DNA of 64,000 nt from Sphingobium sp. BYY-5 (GTDB taxonomy: Bacteria; Pseudomonadota; Alphaproteobacteria; Sphingomonadales; Sphingomonadaceae), in NCBI RefSeq assembly GCF_022758885.1, contig NZ_JALEBH010000001.1, positions 1,240,001-1,304,000 on the forward strand, written 5' to 3'. A program made the translations under genes and the position numbers. Numbering within the stretch: position 1 is the first letter of the stretch; each line of letters opens with the position of its first letter. Of the stretch, positions 1 through 8,724 are shown in pieces. The notes under the pieces were generated by a model. That model was not told the origin of the DNA. It saw nothing but the letters and a program-made list of their open reading frames with translations, and searched no databases.

Positions 1-105
1 CGGCCAGCGATCGCTTGGACATATGACTGGCCTGCATCGACGCGCCCCTTTCTGATTTCTATCCGCTATCGTGCGGAGAAAGCCGGAAAAGGGCAAATGT
101 TTCGC

Positions 106-750
106 TTATCTCCGCATATGCGGTGTGAAGATGGCCGGATCGACCTCCAGCATCGGCACGCTGTCCTCATGCCGATCGGGCAGCGCAACGCTTCGTCCGC
201 GCGCGGGGCCAATGCTTACCACCGTGCTGCCGGGATCGCTCACCACCAGCGGGTCGAGCTTGAGCGCGGCGGTGAGCCGCGCCTGCGTCACCTCGACCTG
301 GGTGCCGATCTTCGTCAGCATGAAGAGCTGGCGCGCGAAGGCATAGGGCAGGCGAATGCAGCCATGGCTGGCCGGATAGCCCGGATTATGCCCGGCATGC
401 AGCGCGATCCCGTCCCAGGTCAGCCGCTGCATGAAGGGCATGGGCGCGTTGCTGTACAGGTTGGACCGGTGCCATTGCCGCTTTTGCAGGATCGGATATT
501 CGCCGACCGGGGTGCGATGCCCCTTCATGCCGGTCGATACGCTCGCCACGCCGATCAGCCGGTCGCCGCTATAGACATGGACCCGCTGTTTCTCGATGCT
601 GATGACCATGTAGAGCGGGCCGCCACCCGCCCCGTCCTCCAGCCAGCGAAAGCCGCCCGGCACCGGCGCTATCTCCGCCTCGGCCCTCACCTGCGTCGGC
701 AGGACCAGGACGAGAAGGAGCGCCAACAGGGAACACAAAGGCTTATACAT
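106..750 (-). CDS. L,D-transpeptidase (YkuD family), exported
   Basis: 214 aa. Residues 1-23 form a signal peptide (hydrophobic LLALLLVLVLP core, VRA cleavage region), so it should act in the periplasm. A YkuD domain follows, with the catalytic signature HAGHNPGYPASHGCIRLP: His118, Ser128-His129-Gly130 and nucleophile Cys131. YkuD enzymes cross-link peptidoglycan by 3-3 bonds or attach proteins to it; which of these this protein does cannot be read from the sequence. No LysM or other wall-binding domain is present, so this is a short single-domain form. It stands alone: nothing recognisable lies in bases 1-105 downstream, and a repeat separates it from rnhB upstream. Confidence 0.9.
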   Translation of the reverse strand: MYKPLCSLLALLLVLVLPTQVRAEAEIAPVPGGFRWLEDGAGGGPLYMVISIEKQRVHVYSGDRLIGVASVSTGMKGHRTPVGEYPILQKRQWHRSNLYSNAPMPFMQRLTWDGIALHAGHNPGYPASHGCIRLPYAFARQLFMLTKIGTQVEVTQARLTAALKLDPLVVSDPGSTVVSIGPARGRSVALPDRHEDSVPMLEVDPAIFTPHMRR

Positions 751-850
751 AAGCCTTTCTTAACCATGATCTGCACCAGTGCCAGCCTGTCCGCAAAGCC
801 CCCGCAGCAATGGTCCCGGCTTGGGACAGGTGCAAATCCCTGCGCCTGGC

Positions 851-1022
851 GCCGACCGACATTCAAGTTGAAGCGAAAGCCTCATTCCCATTTTCAGCGT
901 CATGCCGGACTTGATCCGGCATCCAGGACGACAAAGGGTGGCACCTTCGACTCTGGATGCCGGATCAAGTCCGGCATGACGGCTCAGGAAGCGCCTGAAA
1001 CGGAGAATGTCGACCCGCCCTA
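851..1022. repeat. ~170-bp MITE-like palindromic repeat, copy 1
   Basis: Core inverted arms of 29 bp at 898-926 and 953-981 (starting CGTCATGCCGGACTTGATCC) are exact complements. Outside the core, both flanks match copies 2 and 3 (37746-37923, 44512-44686) with some substitutions, in reverse orientation, which gives an element of about 170 bp. Its right end contains the TAG stop of rnhB (1020-1022). It fills the gap between the transpeptidase and rnhB. Confidence 0.8.
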
Positions 1023-1619
1023 GATCAGGGTGAGTTGCGCTACCGGCGCGAAGCTGCGGCGGTGAAGCGGTGTCGGGCCATGTTCGCGCAGCGCAGCGAG
1101 ATGTTTCGCGCTGCCATAGCCCTTGTTACTCTCCCACCCATAGTGCGGATGGTCGGCTGCCGCCGCGATCATCATCCGGTCGCGCTCCTCCTTGGCGAGG
1201 ATGGACGCGGCCGCGATCGACAGGCATTTGGCGTCGCCCTCCACGATCGCGGTAGAAGCCCAGCGCCATTTGGGGCAACGATTGCCGTCGACCAGCACAT
1301 GGGCGCAGTCATGGGCCAGCGCCTCGACCGCGCGGGTCATCGCCAGCATCGTTGCCCAGAGGATGTTGATTTCGTCAATCTCCTCGACGCTCGCCATGCC
1401 TATGGCCCAGCACAAGGCGCGGGCCTTGATCTCGCCCTCCAGCACAGCGCGTTTCTTCGCGCTTAGCTGCTTGGAATCGTTGAGACCATCGGGGCAATCC
1501 TCCGCGCGCAAGATGACGGCGGCGGCGACCACCGGCCCGGCCAGCGGTCCCCTGCCCGCTTCGTCAACCCCGGCGACCAGACCGGGATGATGCAGCAATT
1601 CGTGGGAGAAATCAGGCAT
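1020..1619 (-). CDS. rnhB: Ribonuclease HII
   Basis: 199 aa, normal family length. RNase HII cuts the RNA strand of RNA/DNA hybrids and starts removal of misincorporated ribonucleotides. The motif [16 protein letters not shown] carries metal ligands Asp19 and Glu20; Asp111 (LVDGN) and Asp129 (EGDAK) complete the active site. I chose the ATG at 1619, not the upstream in-frame ATG at 1667, because the family starts about here and this ATG lies 2 bases from the thiD stop, as expected for a coupled pair (thiD-rnhB). The stop codon lies in the end of a dispersed repeat. Confidence 0.95.
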   Translation of the reverse strand: MPDFSHELLHHPGLVAGVDEAGRGPLAGPVVAAAVILRAEDCPDGLNDSKQLSAKKRAVLEGEIKARALCWAIGMASVEEIDEINILWATMLAMTRAVEALAHDCAHVLVDGNRCPKWRWASTAIVEGDAKCLSIAAASILAKEERDRMMIAAAADHPHYGWESNKGYGSAKHLAALREHGPTPLHRRSFAPVAQLTLI

Positions 1620-2463
1620 AAGCGTGGAACCCGAAGGGCGCGCCCATCGGGCCATGACCAGCGCCAAAGCCGGGCGCCAGCCTCAGCGCTTCACGCACAT
1701 ATTTGCGCCCGCGCTCTATCGCTTCGATCAGGTCCAGCCCCTGCCCCAGCCCCGTCGCTATGGCGCTGGCCAAGGTGCAACCCGTGCCATGGGTATGCGG
1801 CGTGTCGATGCGCATGTTGCTCCATGCCTTGAGTACGCCTGTTGGCGCCAGCAACCGATCCGTCAGCATTGGACCTTCGCCATGGCCACCCTTGGCAAGG
1901 ATGTGGGTGCCAAAACGAACGGCAATCTCTTCACCGCCCAGCGCCGCCAGTTCCGGAATATTGGGCGTCACCAACGTGGCGATCGCCATCAGCTTTTCGA
2001 ACGCCGCGACGGTAGCATCATCCGCCAGCATCGATCCGCTGGTCGCGACCATGACGGGATCGAAGACGATCGGAATTTCTCTCTGCCCGTCATCCCCGCG
2101 CTGCCGGGTATGCATCTCCCTGTCTTGCATCGCGTCGAGCGGTTGAGAGAGGGTTCCCCGCTTTCGCGGGAATGACGAGGAAAGAAAATCGGCGACGGCG
2201 TTTGCCGTTTCCGCGGAGCCGATCATGCCGATCTTCACCGCGTCGACGCCGATATCGCTGATGCAGCTTTCCATCTGCGCCAGCACCATGTCGGCCGGGA
2301 TCGGATGCACGCCCTGCACACCCAGCGTATTCTGCGCTGTAATCGCGGTGATGGCGGTCATGCCGAAGCCGCCCAGCAGGATCACGGTCTTCAGGTCCGC
2401 CTGAATACCCGCGCCGCCCCCACTGTCGGAACCGGCGATGATGAGGATGCGTGCAGGGGTCAT
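1612..2463 (-). CDS. thiD: Hydroxymethylpyrimidine/phosphomethylpyrimidine kinase
   Basis: 283 aa, a ribokinase-fold kinase that phosphorylates HMP and HMP-P for thiamine synthesis. Visible motifs: N-terminal [18 protein letters not shown] substrate/anion region, [23 protein letters not shown], and the C-terminal [13 protein letters not shown] catalytic/anion-hole motif. Residues about 96-126 (FPRKRG to RGDDG) are an insertion absent from ordinary ThiD proteins of about 265 aa. They are encoded by a 90-bp palindromic repeat (2088-2177) and the frame stays open. The start overlaps the DUF1272 stop as ATGA. The insert falls between two core strands, probably in a surface loop, so function may survive. 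Confidence 0.92.
   Translation of the reverse strand: MTPARILIIAGSDSGGGAGIQADLKTVILLGGFGMTAITAITAQNTLGVQGVHPIPADMVLAQMESCISDIGVDAVKIGMIGSAETANAVADFLSSSFPRKRGTLSQPLDAMQDREMHTRQRGDDGQREIPIVFDPVMVATSGSMLADDATVAAFEKLMAIATLVTPNIPELAALGGEEIAVRFGTHILAKGGHGEGPMLTDRLLAPTGVLKAWSNMRIDTPHTHGTGCTLASAIATGLGQGLDLIEAIERGRKYVREALRLAPGFGAGHGPMGAPFGFHAYA
2088..2177. repeat. 90-bp palindromic repeat inside thiD
   Basis: The ends are inverted: CGTCATCCCCGCG at 2088-2100 and CGCGGGAATGACG at 2165-2177, one mismatch. The right half also folds alone (CCCCGC TTTC GCGGG). The same end sequence makes the short palindrome at 12325-12352. Length is 90 bp, a multiple of three, so it adds 30 codons to thiD with no stop. 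Confidence 0.8.
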
Positions 2464-2684
2464 GGCTGGTATTTGCGCTCCGTCGAGGCGGGATGACGCT
2501 TGAGCGCATCACCGACGCGGGCGGGCCGGTCCATGAGTTCCCCGCCGCAATTGGGGCAACGATCGTCCAGCGCCTCGGCACAAGGCGCGCAGAAGCTGCA
2601 TTCGAAGGAACAGATGAACGCGCCGGGTTCGTCGGCCGGCAGATCGACGCCGCAGCGTTCGCAATCGGGGCGCATTTCAAGCAT
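2460..2684 (-). CDS. DUF1272 small zinc-ribbon-like protein
   Basis: 74 aa. It begins MLEMRPDCERCGVDLP and carries eight cysteines (8, 11, 25, 29, 32, 35, 43, 46) in CxxC-like pairs, the pattern of DUF1272, presumed to bind zinc. Function unknown. Its stop overlaps the thiD start (ATGA), and it heads the unit DUF1272-thiD-rnhB; nothing in the sequence links it to thiamine. Family assignment rests on the cysteine pattern and the ICSFECSFCAPCAE segment. Confidence 0.85.
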   Translation of the reverse strand: MLEMRPDCERCGVDLPADEPGAFICSFECSFCAPCAEALDDRCPNCGGELMDRPARVGDALKRHPASTERKYQP

Positions 2685-2728
2685 AGGATACCTTCAACAT
2701 ATCGTCAGGACGACGGAAGAAGAGCGAT

Positions 2729-4069
2729 TCACGCCGCCGCCTTCTCCACGGCGGCGCAGATACGCTCCACCACATCGCGCACCTGATCCTCGCGGTCGCC
2801 TTCGGCCATGACGCGGATCACCGGTTCGGTGCCGGACGGGCGGATGACCAGACGGCCGGAGCCGTTCAACTCCGCCTCGGCCTGCGCGATGACACGCTTC
2901 ACCTCGTCATGCTCCAGCGGCTTGCCGCCCGTGAACCGGACATTCTTGAGCAGTTGCGGCACCGGGTCGAACTGGTGCAGCGTCTCGCTCGCCGGCTTGC
3001 CCGACCGAACCAGCGCAGCCAGCACCTGAAGCGCGGCGACCGTGCCGTCGCCGGTGGTGGCATAGTCGCTCAGGATCATGTGCCCGGACTGCTCGCCACC
3101 GACATTGAAGCCACCTTCGCGCATCCGTTCCAGCACATAGCGGTCCCCGACCTTGGTGCGTTCAAGAGCGATCCCCTTGTCCGACAGGAAGCGTTCAAGA
3201 CCCAGGTTCGACATGATCGTCGCCACCAACCCGCCGCCGCGCAACGTGCCTTCGCGCGCGAAATTGCCCGCGATCAGCGCCATGATCTGGTCGCCGTCGA
3301 CGATCTTGCCATGTTCGTCCACCACGATCAGCCGGTCGGCATCGCCATCCAGCGCGATACCGATGTCCGCGCCGGAGGAAACCACGGTTTCCTGCAACAG
3401 CAGCGGCGCGGTGGACCCGCAGCCATCATTGATGTTGGTGCCGTTGGGGGTGACGCCGACGGCGACGACGGTGGCACCCAGTTCCCACAAGGCGGAAGGC
3501 GCGACTTGATAGGCGGCGCCATTGGCGCAATCGACCACGATCTTGAGGCCGTCCAGGCGCAGGTCGGCGGGAAAGCTGGATTTAACCGCATGGATGTAGC
3601 GGCCGCGCGCATCCTCGACCCGGCGGGCGCGGCCGATATCCTTGGACGCGGCCAGCGGAATATCCTGCCCCAGCAGCGCCTCGATCTTCAGCTCATCCTC
3701 ATCTGACAGCTTGTAGCCGTCCGGACCAAACAGCTTGATGCCATTATCATAATAGGGATTGTGACTGGCCGAGATCATGACGCCCAAATCGGCACGCATC
3801 GAATGAGCGAGCAAAGCCACGGCCGGCGTCGGGATCGGGCCGAACTGCACAACGTCCATGCCCACCGCCGTAAAACCGGCGACCAGCGCATTTTCGACCA
3901 TATAGCCCGACAGGCGGGTATCCTTGCCGATCACGACGCGATGGCGGTGGCTGCCGCGCTGGAAATGGGCGCCGGCGGCCATGCCGACCTTCATCGCCAG
4001 TTCCGCCGTCATCGGCCATTGGTTGGTACGTCCGCGAATGCCGTCGGTGCCGAAATATTGCCTGCTCAC
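2729..4069 (-). CDS. glmM: Phosphoglucosamine mutase
   Basis: 446 aa. Converts glucosamine-6-phosphate to glucosamine-1-phosphate on the way to UDP-GlcNAc for peptidoglycan and LPS. The N-terminus is the family hallmark [14 protein letters not shown]. The phosphoserine loop is MISASHNP (Ser102), the metal-binding loop is ALDGDADR, and the C-terminal sugar/phosphate loop is [12 protein letters not shown]. The frame is open another 86 codons upstream, but homology starts at the GTG at 4069, preceded by GCGAGGGACAT as ribosome site. So this is a GTG start. Confidence 0.96.
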   Translation of the reverse strand: MSRQYFGTDGIRGRTNQWPMTAELAMKVGMAAGAHFQRGSHRHRVVIGKDTRLSGYMVENALVAGFTAVGMDVVQFGPIPTPAVALLAHSMRADLGVMISASHNPYYDNGIKLFGPDGYKLSDEDELKIEALLGQDIPLAASKDIGRARRVEDARGRYIHAVKSSFPADLRLDGLKIVVDCANGAAYQVAPSALWELGATVVAVGVTPNGTNINDGCGSTAPLLLQETVVSSGADIGIALDGDADRLIVVDEHGKIVDGDQIMALIAGNFAREGTLRGGGLVATIMSNLGLERFLSDKGIALERTKVGDRYVLERMREGGFNVGGEQSGHMILSDYATTGDGTVAALQVLAALVRSGKPASETLHQFDPVPQLLKNVRFTGGKPLEHDEVKRVIAQAEAELNGSGRLVIRPSGTEPVIRVMAEGDREDQVRDVVERICAAVEKAAA

Positions 4070-4168
4070 ATGTCCCTCGCCGCTTTTGGGCCGGAAGAGT
4101 CTAACGTTATAGGCCCATAGCAATCTTTGATCGACATGCCACCCGTCCGCCTGCCCATGGGACAGAAA

Positions 4169-4206
4169 TGCAAAAGGCCCCGCTCCCTTCGGAGCGAGGC
4201 CCTTTG
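4169..4206 (-). terminator. Hairpin terminator between CsbD-like gene and glmM
   Basis: AAAGGCCCCGCTCC TTCG GGAGCGAGGCCCTTT type stem with a short loop, just downstream of the CsbD-like gene. Arms are near perfect and A/T-flanked on both sides, so it may work in both directions. Confidence 0.75.
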
Positions 4207-4223
4207 CATCGCGGTAAAGACCG

Positions 4224-4406
4224 TCAGAGCTTGTCGCCGAGCGCCCCCTTGATCGATCCGGCGACGTCCTGCGCGGTGCCCTTGGCCTTTTGCACCTTGC
4301 CTTCGGCTTCCAGCTTCGGATCGTCATTATGGCGGCCCACGGCTTCCTTGATGCTGCCGGCGACCTTGTTACCCGCCGCTTTCATCTTGTCGGTCAGTTC
4401 ACCCAT
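4224..4406 (-). CDS. CsbD-family stress protein
   Basis: 60 aa, hydrophilic and rich in Lys, Ala and Gly, with two repeats of the type [16 protein letters not shown] and [18 protein letters not shown]. This is the CsbD pattern; family members are typically induced by general stress, but the molecular role is unknown. AGGAGATGATTC lies before the ATG as ribosome site. A hairpin terminator follows. Confidence 0.85.
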   Translation of the reverse strand: MGELTDKMKAAGNKVAGSIKEAVGRHNDDPKLEAEGKVQKAKGTAQDVAGSIKGALGDKL

Positions 4407-4490
4407 GAATCATCTCCTGTGGTTGCAGTTACAGGGTCAACAAACCGCCAGCCGCAAAGGTTGCCGTCAAAACGCAGGCGCAATGATAAT

Positions 4491-7295
4491 TCAGGGCTTG
4501 ATGCCGAAGCGGGCATAGGTCGCGTCGATCCGGGGGTCGATCCGCCGCGCCACGGCCAGATCCACATCGCCGTCCGCCGCCCGCCCCAGCCTGTGGAGTA
4601 CGACACCACGCATGAAAAGACTCTCTTCCTGTCCCGGCACCTCGGTGATCACGCCGTCCAGATCGCGAAGCGCATCATCATATTTGCCCAGGCGGAACCA
4701 GACCATGGCGCGGCTGTCGAGCGTCGCGATGGTCGATCTGCTTAGTTCGATCGCCCGCGTGCAATCGCCGATCGCGCTGTCCAGCATTATGTTGCGCGTC
4801 CCCTTGATCCAGCAGCGCTCGTTCAACAGCGTCGGCAAGCCTGGCTTTTCCGCAATATGTGCATCGAGCAGTTCCACGGCCTGGGTTGCATCGCCATAGG
4901 TGCCCAACAGGCTCGCCTTCAGGCTGCGATAGGCGTCGCGCGTCTCGCCGCCGATGGTGATGCGCTGGTCGACCATCGTCACCGCTTCGTTGATCTTCCC
5001 GCTTTCGGCCAGATAGGTGGCAACTGCACTGATGGCGTCGAAGGAGGAAGGGTCGAACTGGCGCGCCTTACGGGCATCGGCCAGGGCGCCAGCCAAATCG
5101 CCTTGTTTAAAGCGCATCCCGGCCCGCTGGAGGTGGAGTCCAAGGTCCGGTGCAATGCCGATCGCCTTGTCGATATCCCCCAGCGCATTTTTATAGTCGC
5201 CGATGGCCCAGCGGAAACTGGCGCGGCTGCTATAGCCCGTTGCTTCGTCGGGATCTTCAGCGATCGCCTTGGTGAAAGCGGCCTCGCCGCGCTTCACCTG
5301 CGGCCATTGCGCGACCTGACTGGCGGGCATGTCCCAGTAAAAGATCGGCTTGGCCGGCGCAATCAGGCGAGGTGCCAACGCCACGGCCGTCGCCAGCCGG
5401 TCACGCTCGTCAGGCACCTGCACCGCCGGTATTTCCGTGCCGGTCGTATCGACCCGCTCGTCAATGTCCAGCAACCCGCCATTCAGTTGCACGCTGCGCC
5501 GAACATCATAACCCGCGATCGTCTGCCGGATGGACTGGTCACCTTCCAGCGTATAGCCCTTACCGCCGTCGGGCAGACGCAGTTTGAGCCGGTAGCGCAT
5601 CCCGGCCGGCGCAGGATTGGCGACCGGAATGTCCGACCAGACCGGTTTGCCGCGATCGGGCGAAAACTGGATACTATCCACGGCCCGCCCGATTGCGCGA
5701 CGATAGCGATTATCGGAAAGACGCCAGGGCGTCGTCGTGATGCCATGCGCCTTCAATGTCACGGTGGCGGACGCCTTATCCACGGCCGCGCTCACATCGC
5801 TGAACTGCGACGTACCGATCTGTTGCGTGAAAAAGCCACGCACCATGTCCGTACGCTGCTTGGCATCAAGTTGCCCCAGCGTCACGTTAATCATCGCCGC
5901 CATCGGCCCGCGCAGAACCGCCGTCGCATCGAACACGCTGGGCAGCTTGACGCTGCCACTCTCATCGGCATCGATCAGGATATCGATCATCGGCCGGGCA
6001 TTGGGGTGGGTCTGGATCAGCATCAGGTCAGCGCCCGCGCTACGCACCGGGAGCACCGACCCGAAAGCCGGCGTGTCATCCAGATCGTCGATCCGCGTCC
6101 CGCTGCCCGTACCGTCCAGCCACAACGGCTTGCCGTCGATCACCGCACGGACGAGCACATGGTTGAAGGCCGCGACACTGGGCAGCCGACTGGACACGAA
6201 ATCCCCCGCCGTCGCGCTGGCCAGCACCGGCTCCGCCTCGATCCCGATCCCCCGCAGCAGCGCCAGCAACAGCAGCGTCTTCGCCTTGCAGTCACCATAG
6301 CGCAGCGTCCAGGTCTGCGCCGGGGTTTGCGGCGTATAATTGCCGCCATCCATGCCGATCGCCAGATAGCGGATATGGTCCTGAACCAGTTGCAGCGCCG
6401 CTGCGGCCCGGTCGCGCGGCGACCCCGGCAACGCCTTGAGCCTGGCCAATTCGGTAGCCAGCGGACTATCCGGAGCGATCAGCCCCTCAGTGGCGTACAG
6501 CGGTGACATCGTTTTGGACACGTCCGCCCAGGAGGCGAAGGTGGACAGTTCGAACAATGGCGGATGGCGATAACGCAACGGCGCATCGTCGGGCATTTCC
6601 GGCTGCTTGACGAGCGGCAGAGCTATGGTGAGTTCGCTAAAGCCGCCCTTCTTCTGTTGCTTGACCGGCGCATCCTTCGCCAGCAATCGCCATTTCATGC
6701 CGCTGCGTTCGTCCCACTGGACCCGGAAGCGCCCCTGCCCGATCCGCAACGGCGCGGCAAAGAGCGGGGCACCTCCCTGAACATGCCCGGCCAGCGCCGC
6801 GTCCTTCAACGTCGTGGAGTAGCGCACGCGGACGATATCGCCCACCTGCACACCCTCCACCGCCATGGTCGCGGTCAAGATACCGGTTATCTCGCGCGCC
6901 TCCAGATTCTCCTCGCGGCGCAGCACGGAGAAGGTCTTGCCCGACGCCAGCACATCGATCACCTGATCGCCGCGCAGGATCGACAGTTCATGGATGATGA
7001 GGTCGCCCTTGTCCGGCGCCCAGGGCAGCGTCATCGACGACAATTGTCCCAGCGCCTCGGCCGATCCGGCGCGCGTGGCGAAATCGACATAGCTCCATAG
7101 CCGACCCTGCTCGATCCGCTGCTGACTGTCGAACAATATCATCATGGGCGGCTCGCCCTCAAAGGTCGTCAGCTTGGGCACCGAAGCCTTCTCGACCCAG
7201 GCAGGAGCGGGTTGATAGAGCGGCAACTCACCCGCGTGCGCCTGCACACCGGCCATCAACGCGGCCGGCGCCGCCATCCACCATGAATGTCGCAT
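4491..7295 (-). CDS. DUF3857 / transglutaminase-like / TPR exported protein
   Basis: 934 aa. Residues 1-22 form a signal peptide (MRHSWWMAAPAALMAGVQAHAG). A DUF3857 domain covers roughly 40-210, followed by a transglutaminase-like core near 290-420 with YGDCKAKTLLLLALL (candidate catalytic Cys near 335) and an AFNHVLVRA histidine segment. The C-terminal third (about 640-930) is TPR-like, rich in repeats such as YKNALGDIDKAIGIAPDLG. In this family the pairing is common in Proteobacteria and Bacteroidetes, but substrates are unknown. I started at MRHSWW rather than the upstream ATG at 7358 because the signal peptide begins there. Confidence 0.85.
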   Translation of the reverse strand: MRHSWWMAAPAALMAGVQAHAGELPLYQPAPAWVEKASVPKLTTFEGEPPMMILFDSQQRIEQGRLWSYVDFATRAGSAEALGQLSSMTLPWAPDKGDLIIHELSILRGDQVIDVLASGKTFSVLRREENLEAREITGILTATMAVEGVQVGDIVRVRYSTTLKDAALAGHVQGGAPLFAAPLRIGQGRFRVQWDERSGMKWRLLAKDAPVKQQKKGGFSELTIALPLVKQPEMPDDAPLRYRHPPLFELSTFASWADVSKTMSPLYATEGLIAPDSPLATELARLKALPGSPRDRAAAALQLVQDHIRYLAIGMDGGNYTPQTPAQTWTLRYGDCKAKTLLLLALLRGIGIEAEPVLASATAGDFVSSRLPSVAAFNHVLVRAVIDGKPLWLDGTGSGTRIDDLDDTPAFGSVLPVRSAGADLMLIQTHPNARPMIDILIDADESGSVKLPSVFDATAVLRGPMAAMINVTLGQLDAKQRTDMVRGFFTQQIGTSQFSDVSAAVDKASATVTLKAHGITTTPWRLSDNRYRRAIGRAVDSIQFSPDRGKPVWSDIPVANPAPAGMRYRLKLRLPDGGKGYTLEGDQSIRQTIAGYDVRRSVQLNGGLLDIDERVDTTGTEIPAVQVPDERDRLATAVALAPRLIAPAKPIFYWDMPASQVAQWPQVKRGEAAFTKAIAEDPDEATGYSSRASFRWAIGDYKNALGDIDKAIGIAPDLGLHLQRAGMRFKQGDLAGALADARKARQFDPSSFDAISAVATYLAESGKINEAVTMVDQRITIGGETRDAYRSLKASLLGTYGDATQAVELLDAHIAEKPGLPTLLNERCWIKGTRNIMLDSAIGDCTRAIELSRSTIATLDSRAMVWFRLGKYDDALRDLDGVITEVPGQEESLFMRGVVLHRLGRAADGDVDLAVARRIDPRIDATYARFGIKP

Positions 7296-7385
7296 ATTCC
7301 CCGAAAATCCCCCAAAAACACCTATTGGCCGCAAAACTATTGCATCGGAGAGCCACACTCAAGGGCACGCGCAGGACAAAAGAAA

Positions 7386-7408
7386 AAGGGGCCGGAAACC
7401 GGCCCCTT
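7386..7408 (-). terminator. Terminator after rpsI
   Basis: Perfect 10-bp stem AAGGGGCCGG / CCGGCCCCTT with a three-base AAA loop, 30 bases beyond the rpsI stop. On the minus strand the stem is followed by TTTTCTTTT. Confidence 0.85.
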
Positions 7409-7437
7409 CTCCAAAAATTCGCGTGTCGCGAAGCCTA

Positions 7438-7986
7438 TTAGCGCTTCGAGAACTGGAAGCTGCGGCGGGCCTTCGCCTTGCCGTACTTCTTACGCTCGAC
7501 GACGCGGCTATCGCGGGTCAGGAAGCCTTCGGCCTTGACCGCGCTGCGCAGCGCCGGCTCATATTTCGACAGAGCCTGGGCGATGCCGTGCTTGACCGCA
7601 CCGGCCTGACCCGACAGACCGCCGCCCTTGACGGTGGCGATCACGTCATACTGACCTTCACGCTCAGTGACGCCGAACGGCTGGTTGATGACCAGACGCA
7701 AGGTCGGACGGGCAAAATAGATTTCCTGATCGCGGCCATTGACCGTGATCTTGCCGGTGCCGGGCTTTACCCAGACGCGGGCAACGGCGTCCTTGCGGCG
7801 GCCGGTGGCGTAGGCGCGGCCGAGACCGTCGATTTCCTGGGCGCGCAGCGGAGCCGAAGGCTGAACCGGAGCGGAGACGACAGGTGCGTCGACGGCAACA
7901 TCCGAAACCGGGGCAGCAACCGGGGCGACGGCGGCTTCAGCGGCGATCGCCGCGAGGTCGGACAGGGACTGGCGGTTATCGGTCAT
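7438..7986 (-). CDS. rpsI: 30S ribosomal protein S9
   Basis: 182 aa. The S9 core begins at about residue 57 ([21 protein letters not shown]) and ends in the conserved basic tail RRSFQFSKR that reaches the P-site tRNA. Residues 1-55 are an Ala/Val/Pro-rich extension ([20 protein letters not shown]) not present in the roughly 130-aa E. coli protein. The ATG shares one base with the rplM stop (TAATG), so rplM-rpsI is the usual L13-S9 operon. Confidence 0.97.
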   Translation of the reverse strand: MTDNRQSLSDLAAIAAEAAVAPVAAPVSDVAVDAPVVSAPVQPSAPLRAQEIDGLGRAYATGRRKDAVARVWVKPGTGKITVNGRDQEIYFARPTLRLVINQPFGVTEREGQYDVIATVKGGGLSGQAGAVKHGIAQALSKYEPALRSAVKAEGFLTRDSRVVERKKYGKAKARRSFQFSKR

Positions 7987-8465
7987 TATGCACCCACCTT
8001 GTTCTTGCGGTTGCGCGACGCGAAGTCGAGCACTTCGGGGTTCTGGGCTTCATGGGCGTGTTCGGCGCCGGCGAAAATGCGCAGGTTGCGCATCTGCTGG
8101 CGGCCCAGCGGACCACGGGGGATCATGCGCTCGACGGCCTTTTCCAGGACGCGCTCAGGGAAACGGCCTTCCAGAATCTTCTGGGGAGTGGTTTCCTTGA
8201 TGCCGCCGGCATAGCCGGTGTGCTTGTAATAGACCTTGTCGGTCAGCTTGCGGCCAGTGAACTTGACCTTGCCCGCATTGATGATGATGACATTGTCACC
8301 GCAATCGACGTGGGGCGTGAAGCTGGTCTTGTGCTTGCCGCGCAGGATATTCGCTACGGTCGAAGCGAGACGACCGACGACGAGACCTTCCGCGTCGATC
8401 AGTATCCACTTCTTTTCGACCGTTGCCGGGGTCGCCGGCTTGGTGGTCTTCATCAGCGCCTTCAT
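7986..8465 (-). CDS. rplM: 50S ribosomal protein L13
   Basis: 159 aa. Core motifs: [16 protein letters not shown] near the start, [15 protein letters not shown], and [20 protein letters not shown]. Two ATGs are possible, 8465 ([10 protein letters not shown]) and 8453 (MKTTKP); I took the first. First gene of the L13-S9 operon. Its stop overlaps the rpsI start. Confidence 0.97.
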   Translation of the reverse strand: MKALMKTTKPATPATVEKKWILIDAEGLVVGRLASTVANILRGKHKTSFTPHVDCGDNVIIINAGKVKFTGRKLTDKVYYKHTGYAGGIKETTPQKILEGRFPERVLEKAVERMIPRGPLGRQQMRNLRIFAGAEHAHEAQNPEVLDFASRNRKNKVGA

Positions 8466-8646
8466 GGTGCTTATGCTCCAGAATGAAAAAAGAAACCGGA
8501 CACCCTTGCGGACACCCGGAAGTGAGGCGCTAATGACGATGGAGGCGCAAGAAGTCAAGAGATGCGCGGCTTTCCTGACGGGTAAAATAATACCTGCGCA
8601 TCATTCAAGCACTTCGAGTGCACTCCCCAACCGCATCACACACTCC

Positions 8647-8718
8647 TCGTCATTGCGAGCGCAGCGAAGCAATCCAATGGCGCTTTCATGGATTGCTTCG
8701 CTGCGCTCGCAATGACGA
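8647..8718. repeat. Palindromic repeat with 30-bp perfect arms
   Basis: Arms 8647-8676 and 8689-8718 (TCGTCATTGCGAGCGCAGCG onward) are exact complements around a 12-base loop. It lies 6 bases beyond the folP stop and could end or protect the folP transcript. Only one copy is present here. Confidence 0.85.
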
Positions 8719-8724
8719 AGTCAG

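Noticed and set aside
4857..6506. 549-codon plus-strand frame opposite the DUF3857 gene
   Set aside because: Antisense of recognised domains; no ribosome site and no homology-like motifs.
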